Assembly: GCF_014490485.1 (NCBI RefSeq)
Contig: NZ_JACTVA010000005.1
Coordinates: forward strand, 97,203-161,202
Length of the DNA: 64,000 nucleotides
Source: Teichococcus aerophilus
GTDB lineage: Bacteria > Pseudomonadota > Alphaproteobacteria > Acetobacterales > Acetobacteraceae
Reading direction: 5' to 3'
Positions 6,718 through 15,690 of this stretch are shown in pieces; the stretch's first letter is position 1, and every line of letters begins with the position of its first letter. Both the position numbers and the translations under genes were made by a program. The notes below the pieces were generated by a model. The model made no database searches and was not told the origin of the DNA. It was given only the letters and a program-made list of their open reading frames with translations.

Positions 6718-9027
6718 ATGAACCGCCTGCCCGCTGTCGATGCCTCCATGGCCCTCCTGATGGATGATGCGGTCCGGCAATCCGGGCCCGCGCAGGCCAT
6801 CGACCAGCTGCTGCGCGCCGCGCGGCGCGAGTGGAAGATGTTGCTGCTGATCTCCGGCCTGACCGCCGCGGTCGCCGGCGCATATCTCCAGCTGGCCGAG
6901 CCCCGCTACACGGCGGAGGCGATCATCATGGCGGCCCCCCGGCAGTCGGACATCGCCAATACCGATGCCGTCTCGCGCACCGGCGAGACCCAGTTGCCCG
7001 ATGTGGAGGGCGAGCTGCAGATCATGAATTCACCCGCCTCACTCTCCCGCGTGGTGCAGGAACTCGGCCTGGCACGGCGGGCGGAGCGGTTGGCAGCAGC
7101 GGGAGATGCGCCGCAGGACAGGCTGGCGGCATTCACTGCCACACTTTCCCGCCGGGTCAGCCCCGCGGCGCTGGACCTGGATGCGGCGGTGGGCAACGAG
7201 GCCGGGCGCAGCACGGAAGACCGGCTGGTGGACCAGCTGGGCAGCGCGGTGCAGGTGACGCCGATCGGCCGGTCCACCCTGGCGCGGATCCGGCTCTCGG
7301 CCGCCGACCCGGCCCTGGCGGCGGAGGCCGCCAACGCGGTGGCCGAGAATTACCTGGCCAACCGCGTGCGCGGCCGCCAGGAAGCCGCCGAGCGGGCGGC
7401 CGAATGGCTGCAGCGCCGCGCGCAGGAGTTGCGGGCGCATGTGCTGGAGGCCGACCAGCGCATGGCGGCGCTGCGCCTTGCCTTGCAGGTGGATGGCCGC
7501 GACCTGCCGCAGATCAATGCCGAGATGGCCGGGCTGGGCGAGCGCATCCTGCAGGCGCGCGTGGAGAAGGAGCGCGCCACCAACCGGCTCGCCTCGGCCG
7601 AGGCACTGGTGCAGCGCACCGGCATCCTGTCGCTGCTGGACTGGGAAACGGCGGCGGGCGGCGACCGGCATATCGACCGGCTGCGCACCACGGCGGCGGA
7701 GGCCAACCAGGAAGTCGGCCGCCTTTCCATCGAGCTTGGCAGCGAGAGCCTGGCGCTGCGGCGCGCCCAGGCGCAGCGCCGCGTTACCCAGGGGCAGATG
7801 GAGGCCGAGGCGCGGGCGCGGCTGGCGGCCTTGCAGGCCGATGTGGCCGCCGCCACAACCCTGAGTGGCGCGTTGGAGGGCCGCTTGCAGGCGCTCCGCC
7901 GCCAGGCCAACGACCTGACGGTGCGGCAGACGCAGCTGGAGGCGGCGCAGCTGGAGGGCAACGCCAACCGGGCGGTCTACGAGACCTTCCTCTCCCGCCT
8001 GCGGACGACGGAACAGGTGGGCTTCAACGACACCGATGGCTGGCTGGTCTCCCCCGCGACCGTGCCGGCGCGGCCGACCTGGCCGCAGGTGCCGCTGGTG
8101 CTTGCCGCCGCCTTCATCGCCGGCCTCGGCCTGTGCATGACCGCCATTGGCTTCCGTGAGTTCCGGAAGAGCCGCACCCTGCGGAGCCAGGATGACGTGA
8201 CCCGGCAATTCGCCGCCAGCGTCCGCTATCTCGGCCATATTCCAGAGCTGCGCGGGCGGCCGGACCGGGCTGTGAAGGCCATCCTCGCCGGCAAGCCGCG
8301 CGACTTCGTCGAAGCCGTGCTGGGCCTGCAGGACAAGCTGGGCCCGGCCAGAGCGGAAGGCGCGGAGGCGCCGCGCCGTGGCAGCGTCATCGCCATCATC
8401 TCCGCCCTGCCGCAGGAGGGGAAATCCACCACCCTGGCCTGCCTGGCCGCCGCTGCGGCAGCGGGGCAGCGTGTGGTCGTGGTGGATTGCGACCTGCATT
8501 CCTCCTGGCAGCAGGGCGCCTTCGATATCGGGGCCTGTCCGGGCGTGGCGGGCTATCTGGCCGGGCGCGTCGACAACCCACGCGACGCCGGCCGGCTGCA
8601 TGAGGCCAGCGGCGTGTTCGTGCTGCCGGCCGGGCGGTGGGAAGCGCAGCTGCATGCCTTCTCCCGCTCCCCCCGCCTGCCGGCCCTGCTGTGCCAGCTG
8701 CGGAGCGAGTTCGACCTGATCCTGATCGATACGCCGCCGCTGCTGGTGGCCAGCGATGCGCGGGCGCTGTGCGGCCTGGCCGATGCCGCCGTGCTGGTGG
8801 CGCGCTGGGGCCGCACGCCGGCCGCGCTAGCGCGGCACACCCAGCAGCAGATCCAGGAGACCGGCACGGCCCTGGCCGGCGTCGTGCTGACCCGCGTCGA
8901 TATGGCGCGGTTCGCGACCTTCGACTTCCCCGCCGCCGGGGCCATTCGCCGGGGCCGCCCCGCCCTGGCCGCCGCCGCCACGCAGCAACTGCCGGCCCCG
9001 GCGGGCATCGGAGGCCAGCGGGCATGA
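6718..9027 (+). CDS. Wzc-like chain-length regulator with BY-kinase-type ATPase domain
   Basis: Inner-membrane polysaccharide co-polymerase of 769 residues. A Wzz domain follows the first membrane helix (about 41-58). A long coiled-coil region rich in Ala, Glu, Arg and Gln reaches a second helix (about 458-480). The cytoplasmic ATPase domain has Walker A SALPQEGKST (about 562-571), Walker A' VVVVDCD and Walker B LILIDTPP (about 667). BY-kinases normally end in a tyrosine cluster; the last 30 residues here contain no tyrosine, so autophosphorylation cycling may be absent or moved. ATG 6718 was chosen over an upstream TTG because of AAAGGAG at 6702. The stop overlaps the next gene by ATGA. Confidence 0.88.
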   Translation: MNRLPAVDASMALLMDDAVRQSGPAQAIDQLLRAARREWKMLLLISGLTAAVAGAYLQLAEPRYTAEAIIMAAPRQSDIANTDAVSRTGETQLPDVEGELQIMNSPASLSRVVQELGLARRAERLAAAGDAPQDRLAAFTATLSRRVSPAALDLDAAVGNEAGRSTEDRLVDQLGSAVQVTPIGRSTLARIRLSAADPALAAEAANAVAENYLANRVRGRQEAAERAAEWLQRRAQELRAHVLEADQRMAALRLALQVDGRDLPQINAEMAGLGERILQARVEKERATNRLASAEALVQRTGILSLLDWETAAGGDRHIDRLRTTAAEANQEVGRLSIELGSESLALRRAQAQRRVTQGQMEAEARARLAALQADVAAATTLSGALEGRLQALRRQANDLTVRQTQLEAAQLEGNANRAVYETFLSRLRTTEQVGFNDTDGWLVSPATVPARPTWPQVPLVLAAAFIAGLGLCMTAIGFREFRKSRTLRSQDDVTRQFAASVRYLGHIPELRGRPDRAVKAILAGKPRDFVEAVLGLQDKLGPARAEGAEAPRRGSVIAIISALPQEGKSTTLACLAAAAAAGQRVVVVDCDLHSSWQQGAFDIGACPGVAGYLAGRVDNPRDAGRLHEASGVFVLPAGRWEAQLHAFSRSPRLPALLCQLRSEFDLILIDTPPLLVASDARALCGLADAAVLVARWGRTPAALARHTQQQIQETGTALAGVVLTRVDMARFATFDFPAAGAIRRGRPALAAAATQQLPAPAGIGGQRA

Positions 9028-10397
9028 ATACGGCCCCGCAGCCCCTGCCCAGCGCGCCGCGCGGCGAGCCATTCGACATCGGCCTGGGCGTGGTGAGCAT
9101 CCTGCTGATCGGCAGCATCCTGCCGGCCATGATCGGCGGCCAGCCGGTGGGCCAGCCCTCGCAAAGCGACGTCGCCAGCATCCAAGAATCCGGTGACGCC
9201 GCCCGGCAGGCGGTGATGCTGGCGCTGTACGGCATGCATCTGGCCCTGCTGGCCTGGACGGTACGGCCGCGCGCCTTCCTGCTGATTGGCTTTCCGCTGA
9301 TCGGCTTCATGGCATGGTGCGCGCTCTCCGCCTTCTGGTCACCGCTGCCGGAGCCGACGCTTCGCCGCGTCTTCGCCATGGTGGGCACGCTGGCGGCAGG
9401 GCTGTGCCTGGGGTTGCGCCTGGGGCCAAAGGGCCTGGTGGATGCGATGCGGATCTCCGCCGGCATCGCCCTGGTGGGCTCCATCCTGCACGCGGCGGTC
9501 AACCCGCTGCTGGGCTTCGACCATAACGGCTATCTGCGCGGCCTGTTCTCCCACAAGAACCTGTTTGGCTCGTTCATGGCCATGTCCATCCTGGCGGTGA
9601 TCCACCACATGGCCAGCGGCGACGGCGGACGCTGGAACCGGTTGGCAGACAAGGCACTGCTGGTGGGCTGCGCGGTCGGGCTGGGCGCGGCGCATTCGGC
9701 CACGCCGCTGCTGGCACTGCTGGCCGGCATCGGGCTGTTCTGCAGTGCCGCGCTGGCGGCCTCCGGCCGTGGCCTGATCAGCGTGGCCGCGCCGGCCGTA
9801 CTGGGCTGCGGCGCCGCCATCATCCTGGCCTTCGGTGGCGAGATCATGCCCCTGGTCGCCGCCGCGCTGGGCCGGGACCCAAGTTTCTCCGGCCGCGGCA
9901 CCGTGTGGGCCTTCGTGCTCGGCGCCGTCGCGCAGCGCCCCTGGGCCGGCTTCGGCTACGGCATCTTCTGGCTGGGCGAGGCCGCGCCCGGCGCCGTTTT
10001 CTGGTACTGGTCCCGCCAGTACGAACTGCATGCCCATAACGGCTACCTGCAGTTGCTGCTGGATGCCGGCATCATCGGCAGCGCGCTGTTCCTGGCCAGC
10101 CTGGCAGTGCTGCTCAACCGCCTGCTGGCGCTGGTGCATGCGCGGCACGGCACGGATGGCCTGGTCGGCTGGGCCGCCATGGTGCTGGGCTTCTTCCTGG
10201 CCTGCAACCTGAGTGAATCGCGTATCCTGCAGGGCAACGACCTGCTCACCTTGCTGTTCGTCTGGAGCATCGTACGCGTCAACCTGGAGTGCTGGCGGGT
10301 GCGCGTCGCCGGTCTCGTCGCACGGCAGATCGCCTGGCAGAATCAGGCTGCGTCCTGGCCCAGGCCCGCCCCCACGCTCATGCCGCAGGAGCGCTGA
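9024..10397 (+). CDS. O-antigen ligase/polymerase family membrane protein (Wzy/ExoQ-like)
   Basis: Polytopic inner-membrane protein of 457 residues with about 11-12 hydrophobic segments. It belongs to the Wzy_C/O-antigen-ligase superfamily, which polymerises or ligates undecaprenyl-linked oligosaccharides on the periplasmic face. The LFSHKNLFGSFMAMS segment near residues 173-187 matches the conserved H-x-N area of ExoQ-type proteins. A large periplasmic loop lies in the C-terminal third (GYGIFWLGEAAPG onward). ATG 9024 overlaps the wzc-like stop by ATGA; the reading frame is open further upstream but lacks family sequence. Given the co-polymerase and flippase next door, the polymerase role is more likely than ligase. 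Confidence 0.83.
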   Translation: MNTAPQPLPSAPRGEPFDIGLGVVSILLIGSILPAMIGGQPVGQPSQSDVASIQESGDAARQAVMLALYGMHLALLAWTVRPRAFLLIGFPLIGFMAWCALSAFWSPLPEPTLRRVFAMVGTLAAGLCLGLRLGPKGLVDAMRISAGIALVGSILHAAVNPLLGFDHNGYLRGLFSHKNLFGSFMAMSILAVIHHMASGDGGRWNRLADKALLVGCAVGLGAAHSATPLLALLAGIGLFCSAALAASGRGLISVAAPAVLGCGAAIILAFGGEIMPLVAAALGRDPSFSGRGTVWAFVLGAVAQRPWAGFGYGIFWLGEAAPGAVFWYWSRQYELHAHNGYLQLLLDAGIIGSALFLASLAVLLNRLLALVHARHGTDGLVGWAAMVLGFFLACNLSESRILQGNDLLTLLFVWSIVRVNLECWRVRVAGLVARQIAWQNQAASWPRPAPTLMPQER

Positions 10398-10401
10398 CAC
10401 C

Positions 10402-11673
10402 ATGCCCGACGCCACGCCAGCCCCGGCGACTCTGTTCGTCACCGACGAGCCCTTCCTGCCGCCCGGCAATGGTTCCTCCCAGGTCTATCTCTCCGTCGCG
10501 GAGGAGTATCGCCGCCAGGGTAGCCGGATCTTCTGCCTGTCCTTCTACAAGGACGCCGGCAAGGCGCTGTCGCCAGCCTCCGCCGCGGCCTATGCGGAAA
10601 TTTCCTGCGGCCATCTGATGCTGCCGGGGTGGAACAATGGCGGCAGCCCCCTGGGGCGCGCGGGCCAGGCGGTGCGGGAAGCCCATCGCTGGATCAGCGG
10701 CGACGTCTTCGTCGGCCACCCGTTCCTGCAAAGCCGCCGGCCGGCCATGGCGCGGCTAGTGGCGGACTGGATTCGGCAGCAGGGCATCGCCCATATCTAC
10801 TGCCACAAGATTCATGCCCTGCTGCTGATGCAGCCGATCCTGGCGTTGCTGCCGGGCATCCGCATCTCGCTCGACCTGCACGACGATTTCGTCCGCAAGG
10901 CGTTGGATTACGACATGGCATATGGCGACCTGTTCCGCGAGCTCTCCCCGCGCGAAATCCTGCGCGATCATGGCGCGGCTTGGCTGCGGCACAGGTTCCG
11001 TCGTACCAACCCGGACCGTTCCCGGGCAGCGGAACTGGCGGCCCTGTCGCGATGCGACCGCATCCTGGCCGCCTCGAGCGAGGAGGCTTCGCGCTATGCC
11101 GCCTTTCCACAGTTGGTTGGCAAGGTGCGCCATCAGCCATGGCGCTACACCGTGCCGGATGCGGCAGAAACCCCGCCCAGCGCGGCAGAGCCCTACGACA
11201 TCGGCTTCATCGGCTCCGAGGACGTCATGAACCTCGATGCGGTGCGTTATCTGCGCGACGACATCCTTCCCTTGCTGCGTGGCCAGATGCCCGGTCTACG
11301 GGTCCTGCTGGCGGGAACATTGTCGCAGAAGGTGCATTCGCTGGTCGGCCACGTATCAGACATCCATGTGAAGCCGAGGCTGGAACAGGTCGGGCATTTC
11401 TACCGCGACGTCGCGGTGCCGGTCGTGCCGCTGCGCTATGGTACCGGCGTCAGCATCAAGGTGATGGAGGCGCTGGCCTTCGGCAAGCCGATGGTCAGCA
11501 CGCGCATCGGCATCCGTGGCCTGCCGCCAAGTATGCGGCAGGGCATCGTCGTTGCCGATACGGCGCAGGATTTCGCCGCCGCCGTCGTGCAGCAACTTCT
11601 CCGCCGGGGCGGACAGGCCGCCCATGCGGGCCCATCGACAACAGCGCAACCAACATCCATGGCGAGGCACTGA
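10402..11673 (+). CDS. GT4-like glycosyltransferase
   Basis: Third glycosyltransferase of the locus, 423 residues, cytoplasmic. The N-terminal part has LFVTDEPFLPPGNGSSQVY, like the acceptor-side loop of GT-B enzymes. The C-terminal part has PLRYGTGVSIKVMEALAFG and GKPMVSTRIGIRGL, the usual donor site of GT4 proteins in which the first glutamate of the E-x7-E pair is replaced by a glycine-rich loop. It starts 4 bp after the polymerase stop, in the same operon. The Pro/Thr/Ser-rich tail after residue 400 looks unstructured. Substrate unknown. Confidence 0.83.
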   Translation: MPDATPAPATLFVTDEPFLPPGNGSSQVYLSVAEEYRRQGSRIFCLSFYKDAGKALSPASAAAYAEISCGHLMLPGWNNGGSPLGRAGQAVREAHRWISGDVFVGHPFLQSRRPAMARLVADWIRQQGIAHIYCHKIHALLLMQPILALLPGIRISLDLHDDFVRKALDYDMAYGDLFRELSPREILRDHGAAWLRHRFRRTNPDRSRAAELAALSRCDRILAASSEEASRYAAFPQLVGKVRHQPWRYTVPDAAETPPSAAEPYDIGFIGSEDVMNLDAVRYLRDDILPLLRGQMPGLRVLLAGTLSQKVHSLVGHVSDIHVKPRLEQVGHFYRDVAVPVVPLRYGTGVSIKVMEALAFGKPMVSTRIGIRGLPPSMRQGIVVADTAQDFAAAVVQQLLRRGGQAAHAGPSTTAQPTSMARH

Positions 11674-11674
11674 G

Positions 11675-12718
11675 ATGGCACGCTTCCTGGTCACCGGCGG
11701 CGCTGGCTATGTCGGCAGCCATGTCGTCCTGGCCCTGCGCGAACGCGGGGACGACGTCGTGGTTTTGGACGATCTGCGCCAGGGGCACCGCCAGGCGGTG
11801 GCAGCCGGAGCGGAGCTGGTGGTCGCGGATGTCGGGGACCGCAAGAACCTCACCGAGATATTCGCAAACTGGAAGTTCGATGGGGTGCTGCACTTCGCCG
11901 CGCTCTCCCTGGTCGGCGAAAGCATGCGGGAGCCGCTGCGCTACATGGCGGAGAACCTCAGCAATACGCTCTGGCTGGCCGAGGCGGCGGTCAAAGCCGG
12001 CTGCGATCGCTTCGTGCTGTCCTCGACCGCCGCCTTGTTCGGATTGCCCGAGATCATCCCCATCGAGGAAGACGCTGGCTTCGCGCCTGTCTCTGCCTAT
12101 GGCGAGTCCAAGCTAATGGCCGAGCGTGGATTGGAGTGGGCCGACAGGGTCCACGGCCTACGCTCGGCCTGCCTGCGCTACTTCAACGCGGCGGGCGCCG
12201 ACCCGCAAGGCCGGCTGGGCGAGGACCATACGCCGGAGACGCACCTGATTCCGCTGGCGATCGACGCGGCGCTTGGCATCCGGCCGCCGCTGACCGTGTT
12301 CGGTACGGATTACGACACGCCGGACGGCACCGCCATCCGCGACTATGTGCACGTCACCGACCTGGCCGACGCCCATCTGCGCGCGTTGGATGTGCTGAAG
12401 CAGGGTCGCAGCGTCCGGTACAATGTGGGCAACGGCAACGGCTACTCGGTGCTGGATGTCATCAGGATGGTGGGCGAAGTCAGTGGAAGGCCCGTGCCCT
12501 ATGCCGAGGGACCCCGCCGGGCAGGAGACCCGGCGGTGCTCGTCGCCGCGAATGCAAGGCTGCGCCGGGACACCGGATGGAGCCCGCGTTACGGTTCGTT
12601 GGAGCAGGTGGTGCGCACCGCCTGGACCTGGCGCCAGAAGCACCCGCATGGCTTTGATGGCGTTGCTGCCACGATGAGCGCAACGCCTGTTGCCGAAAGC
12701 GCAATGGCCTCGCCCTGA
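11675..12718 (+). CDS. galE: UDP-glucose 4-epimerase
   Basis: Cytosolic short-chain-dehydrogenase-family enzyme, 347 residues, interconverting UDP-glucose and UDP-galactose to supply activated galactose for the polymer. The NAD-binding motif VTGGAGYVGSH is at residues 6-16. The catalytic serine sits in LSSTAALFG and the Tyr-x3-Lys pair in SAYGESK. The RYFNAAGADPQG segment is diagnostic of GalE against other epimerases. The length matches the family (about 340). The ATG lies 1 bp after the previous stop, with GAGG in the preceding gene as the ribosome binding site. It ends the rightward exopolysaccharide operon. Relaxed specificity for N-acetylhexosamines cannot be excluded. Confidence 0.9.
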   Translation: MARFLVTGGAGYVGSHVVLALRERGDDVVVLDDLRQGHRQAVAAGAELVVADVGDRKNLTEIFANWKFDGVLHFAALSLVGESMREPLRYMAENLSNTLWLAEAAVKAGCDRFVLSSTAALFGLPEIIPIEEDAGFAPVSAYGESKLMAERGLEWADRVHGLRSACLRYFNAAGADPQGRLGEDHTPETHLIPLAIDAALGIRPPLTVFGTDYDTPDGTAIRDYVHVTDLADAHLRALDVLKQGRSVRYNVGNGNGYSVLDVIRMVGEVSGRPVPYAEGPRRAGDPAVLVAANARLRRDTGWSPRYGSLEQVVRTAWTWRQKHPHGFDGVAATMSATPVAESAMASP

Positions 12719-12761
12719 GCAGGGTATCCACCGCCGGCATGCCAGGCGGGCCGGTTGCCGG

Positions 12762-13520
12762 TCAGCGCATGGATGGCGGGGAGGCGGGCAATCGCGTGGC
12801 GCTGCCGCCCCGTGTCCAGGCATCGGCCATCATGGCCAGGGGATCGAGTGTGGAGCGGGTCCTGCCGACCGGGGCGGCGGCACGCAGCACCATTCCCGTA
12901 CCACCCGCCGTCCAGGCATTGGCCAGATCTTCCCGACGTTGTGCCGCACGGTCAATCTGCGGGGCAGCCGGCGCGCGCCCCGCCCAGGCAGCCAGGACAC
13001 GCATGCGATAGAGATCCGCGCGGCTCGTGGTCTGTGAGTGATAGTGGCCGGCGGCAACCATCCAGTCCCCCGAGATGGCATGCAGCCGCTTCAGGAAGCC
13101 GGCGGCATACCGCGCGTTGGCGAGCGGATCGAACGCCTCGTCCAGCGAGGCGAAGGCATCGGGATGATGGAACAGGTTCACCTGCAGGCAGCCGGTATCA
13201 ATCAACTTCACGCCCCGCTCCAGCAACTGCCGTGCCGCGGCCACGGCTTCCGGCTGGCTGCCGAAGAACCGGCCCGCACCTTCCGCGTTCAGGGCCCACG
13301 GCCAGGAGACCAGGCGGCCCGAAGCCGGATCGGCGCGGCCTGATTCGACGGTGGCAATGGCGCTGAGCAGGTTCGGCGGCAAACGCGCCTCACGCTCCAC
13401 CACGGCGATGGCTGCCCGGCACAACTCACCCGGCCGCAGCGCTGGCGGCTGCGGGTTCCCCCAGGCGGCGGGCACGGAACTGGCCACAAATGCGCCCGTC
13501 AGCAAAAGACCGCGCAACAT
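12762..13520 (-). CDS. Lytic transglycosylase (SLT domain), secreted
   Basis: Predicted periplasmic muramidase-type enzyme, 252 residues. A signal peptide (about 1-21, ending AAWG) precedes an SLT/goose-lysozyme-like domain. The catalytic glutamate is in LLSAIATVESGR, followed by a GCLQVNLFHHPDAF segment and the AAGFLKRL helix typical of family-1 SLTs. Lytic transglycosylases often accompany polysaccharide export machines, where they open the murein for a trans-envelope complex. The gene overlaps the end of the export lipoprotein gene by one base (TGATG), so the two are coupled. The last 50 residues are low complexity. Confidence 0.85.
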   Translation of the reverse strand: MLRGLLLTGAFVASSVPAAWGNPQPPALRPGELCRAAIAVVEREARLPPNLLSAIATVESGRADPASGRLVSWPWALNAEGAGRFFGSQPEAVAAARQLLERGVKLIDTGCLQVNLFHHPDAFASLDEAFDPLANARYAAGFLKRLHAISGDWMVAAGHYHSQTTSRADLYRMRVLAAWAGRAPAAPQIDRAAQRREDLANAWTAGGTGMVLRAAAPVGRTRSTLDPLAMMADAWTRGGSATRLPASPPSMR

Positions 13521-14101
13521 CAGAAGCGGCGCTCGAATACGGTGACGACATCGCCCGGCTGCAACAGCGAGCGTCGCGTGCCGAGATACTCGCGCGGAAC
13601 ACCTCCGGGATCAGCGCGGGTCACTGAGACGACATCGGTCACCGCGCGGTAGTTGAAACCACCGACAACGGCCACCGCTGAGAGCACGCTCATGCCCGGC
13701 TGGTACGGCGTCTGCCCGCCGCGCTCCACCATCCCTAGCACGAAGACCGGCCGGTACTGCGTGACCTCGACCGCGACGGACGGTTCGTTGAACAGGTTTC
13801 GCTCCCGTAGCAGCTGTTCCACCGAGCGCTCAAACTGCGTGGTGGTGCGGCCAGCGGCAGGAATGGCGCCCAGTAGCGGCAGCGCGACCGTCCCTGTGTC
13901 GGTGATGCGGAACTCACCGGTCAGGCGTGGGTCGTTGAAGACGGTAACGCGCAACTGGTCCCCCGCCCCCAGCGCATAGGCGGCCGGCGTTACCTCCGGC
14001 AAAAGCGGCAGGCCCGCACCCGGTGCAGCGCATGCCGAAAGCAGCAACGCGCCGCACAGGACCATGCGTCGCGTCAGGGAGCAGCGTGGAGAGTGGAGCA
14101 T
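13520..14101 (-). CDS. Short polysaccharide export (OPX/Wza-type) lipoprotein
   Basis: Export lipoprotein of 193 residues. The lipobox LSAC puts the acylated Cys at residue 24. A Poly_export domain starts ALGAGDQLRVTVFNDPRLTG and is followed by a single SLBB-like ligand domain (about 115-185). Wza of E. coli is roughly twice as long and ends in an amphipathic helix that makes the outer-membrane pore; that part is missing here, so this protein cannot form the pore alone. The beta-barrel encoded immediately upstream in the operon is the obvious partner. The start ATG 14101 has AAAGGAACAGGA before it. It overlaps the transglycosylase start. Confidence 0.88.
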   Translation of the reverse strand: MLHSPRCSLTRRMVLCGALLLSACAAPGAGLPLLPEVTPAAYALGAGDQLRVTVFNDPRLTGEFRITDTGTVALPLLGAIPAAGRTTTQFERSVEQLLRERNLFNEPSVAVEVTQYRPVFVLGMVERGGQTPYQPGMSVLSAVAVVGGFNYRAVTDVVSVTRADPGGVPREYLGTRRSLLQPGDVVTVFERRF

Positions 14102-14157
14102 TCCTGTTCCTTTGCCGAAGCCAGACGATTTGTTCCGGGCCAGATCAGGTCCCGGGC

Positions 14158-15465
14158 TCACAACGCGAACCGCAGCCGTATCAGGACCTGGTTGCGCCCG
14201 TATTCCTGAATGCCGGCCGGCGCGGAGAGGCGTTCGGTATGCTGGAAAGTCCCGATCAGCGTCATGCTGCGGTTCAGCATCCAGCGTGCCTCCAACACGC
14301 CGATCGCGTCGGTGACGGTTCCGACATCCTCGGGATAATCGCGACGCTCCACCCTCGTCCCGACCGTGACGATCAGGTTGCGCAGCATCTCGTAATCCAG
14401 CGCCGCGCGCGCGGAGGTTCGCGTGTAGCTGACACTGTCCTGGCGGATCGATTCCTCGATGCTGCGCTGGATCGCGACGGTGACGGTCGCCAGCTGCGAC
14501 GGCGTCAGGACCACCTGCCCTTCGAAGGCCGGGCCGGACAGCGGCTTCAGCCCCGCTTGCTCGTAGTCCCGGCGCCGGTAACCAAGCAGCAGCCTGGCCT
14601 GCCACAGACCGTCCACGTCATATTGCGCGCCGCCCTGCACCTCCCAAGTCAACGAGTCTCGCCCGCTTTGGCCGGCACGGTCGTAGCGGATATCCTGCAG
14701 CCGGACCACGCCGAGCAAGGCCCGGCCGGGAAGAACGCTGTACTCGGCGTTCAACTCGCCCAAAGCCGACTGATGATCGTTGTTGGACAGCGGGTCACGC
14801 ACACCGGCGACCGTCACATCCTGATAGCGCAGCCAACGGTAATCCAGCGAAGCCCCCAGTCTTAGCTGGTTGAAGGCGACGGAACCGGCGGCGTGCACGA
14901 TGTCGGTGTCGTATGGCGCCGGGGTGCGCGTGCCGCTTTGCTGCACGTCCAGATCGTCGACGTCCAGGTGGCTTCGGATATGGTCGTAACGAAGCCGCAG
15001 CCAGGACGCGCGGCCAATGTCGTAGCGGCCTGCTACACCAATGGCGTAGTCGTTCCAGTTCAGATTGCTGTCCCGTACATGCTGCCGGGTGATTTGTGTG
15101 GCGGTAGCTTCGATGCCGTGCCGCGTCCACATGCTGGCGCCGGTGACCGATAAGGCTTCCTCGGCGAAGCTGCCGGACCGGCGGCGCCCCTGCCCCGGGA
15201 GCAGATTGTCGTCATAGCCCACACCACCTTCCAACGATGCATCCAGCCGATAGCCTGGCAGCCGAACGCCCAGTGGATCGAAATCGGGCCGTGGGCGATT
15301 GAGGACGGTGACACCGCGTGCTGTCGCCTCCGGGCCAATGAACTGCGCCAGGGCTGCCGACGGCCAGACCACGGCCAGCGTGGCGGCAAGGCCCAGGCAA
15401 CGCGGAAGCAAAACTCGCGGTGGTCTCGGGCGGTGACGTCGATGATCCGGGCGACAGCACTTCAT
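14158..15465 (-). CDS. Outer-membrane beta-barrel protein (BBP2-like), probable export pore
   Basis: Exported beta-barrel protein of 435 residues. The signal peptide ends near PSAALAQF. Alternating amphipathic strands fill the rest (for example YDIGRASWLRLRYDHI, LGASLDYRWLRYQ), and the protein ends in RLRFAL with a terminal hydrophobic residue in the beta-signal position. It resembles putative beta-barrel porin 2 proteins found in exopolysaccharide loci. It lies 56 bp upstream of the short OPX lipoprotein and is co-oriented, consistent with one export complex. Start uncertain: a GTG at 15498 would add 11 residues; neither start has a clear ribosome binding site. Confidence 0.78.
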   Translation of the reverse strand: MKCCRPDHRRHRPRPPRVLLPRCLGLAATLAVVWPSAALAQFIGPEATARGVTVLNRPRPDFDPLGVRLPGYRLDASLEGGVGYDDNLLPGQGRRRSGSFAEEALSVTGASMWTRHGIEATATQITRQHVRDSNLNWNDYAIGVAGRYDIGRASWLRLRYDHIRSHLDVDDLDVQQSGTRTPAPYDTDIVHAAGSVAFNQLRLGASLDYRWLRYQDVTVAGVRDPLSNNDHQSALGELNAEYSVLPGRALLGVVRLQDIRYDRAGQSGRDSLTWEVQGGAQYDVDGLWQARLLLGYRRRDYEQAGLKPLSGPAFEGQVVLTPSQLATVTVAIQRSIEESIRQDSVSYTRTSARAALDYEMLRNLIVTVGTRVERRDYPEDVGTVTDAIGVLEARWMLNRSMTLIGTFQHTERLSAPAGIQEYGRNQVLIRLRFAL

Positions 15466-15594
15466 TGCGAAATCGTAAAATATTATGCCGCACCGCACCA
15501 GAGTTCTTTGACGGTTTTTACAAAGTATAGGCGGAGCGTTGTACCGCGAGGGCGGATATAGGTCGGCCCACCACCAGCGCGCCGGCTCGTCGCT

Positions 15595-15690
15595 TTAGAA
15601 GACCAGCATGGCCAATACCAGCCAGAACAGCAACGCAATGATCAATCCCAGAACGATACCAAAGGCAGCGCCTCGGTTTCTCGATCCCAT
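15595..15690 (-). CDS. Small membrane peptide (31 aa)
   Basis: Short frame of 31 residues. It has a basic N-terminus (MGSRNRGAAFG) followed by one continuous hydrophobic helix (IVLGLIIALLFWLVLAML). Codon third positions are mixed rather than strongly GC. A weak GTAGG lies 8 bases before the ATG. It is oriented with the beta-barrel gene and ends about 130 bp before it. The membrane-helix pattern supports a real peptide; no function can be assigned. Confidence 0.45.
   Translation of the reverse strand: MGSRNRGAAFGIVLGLIIALLFWLVLAMLVF

Noticed and set aside
7039..8655. 538-codon leftward frame opposite the wzc-like gene
   Set aside because: Antisense shadow typical of GC-rich coding DNA; no domain sequence and the + strand gene is clear.
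12155..12823. Leftward frames opposite galE
   Set aside because: Shadow of galE; composition is Arg/His/Gly-rich with no family resemblance.
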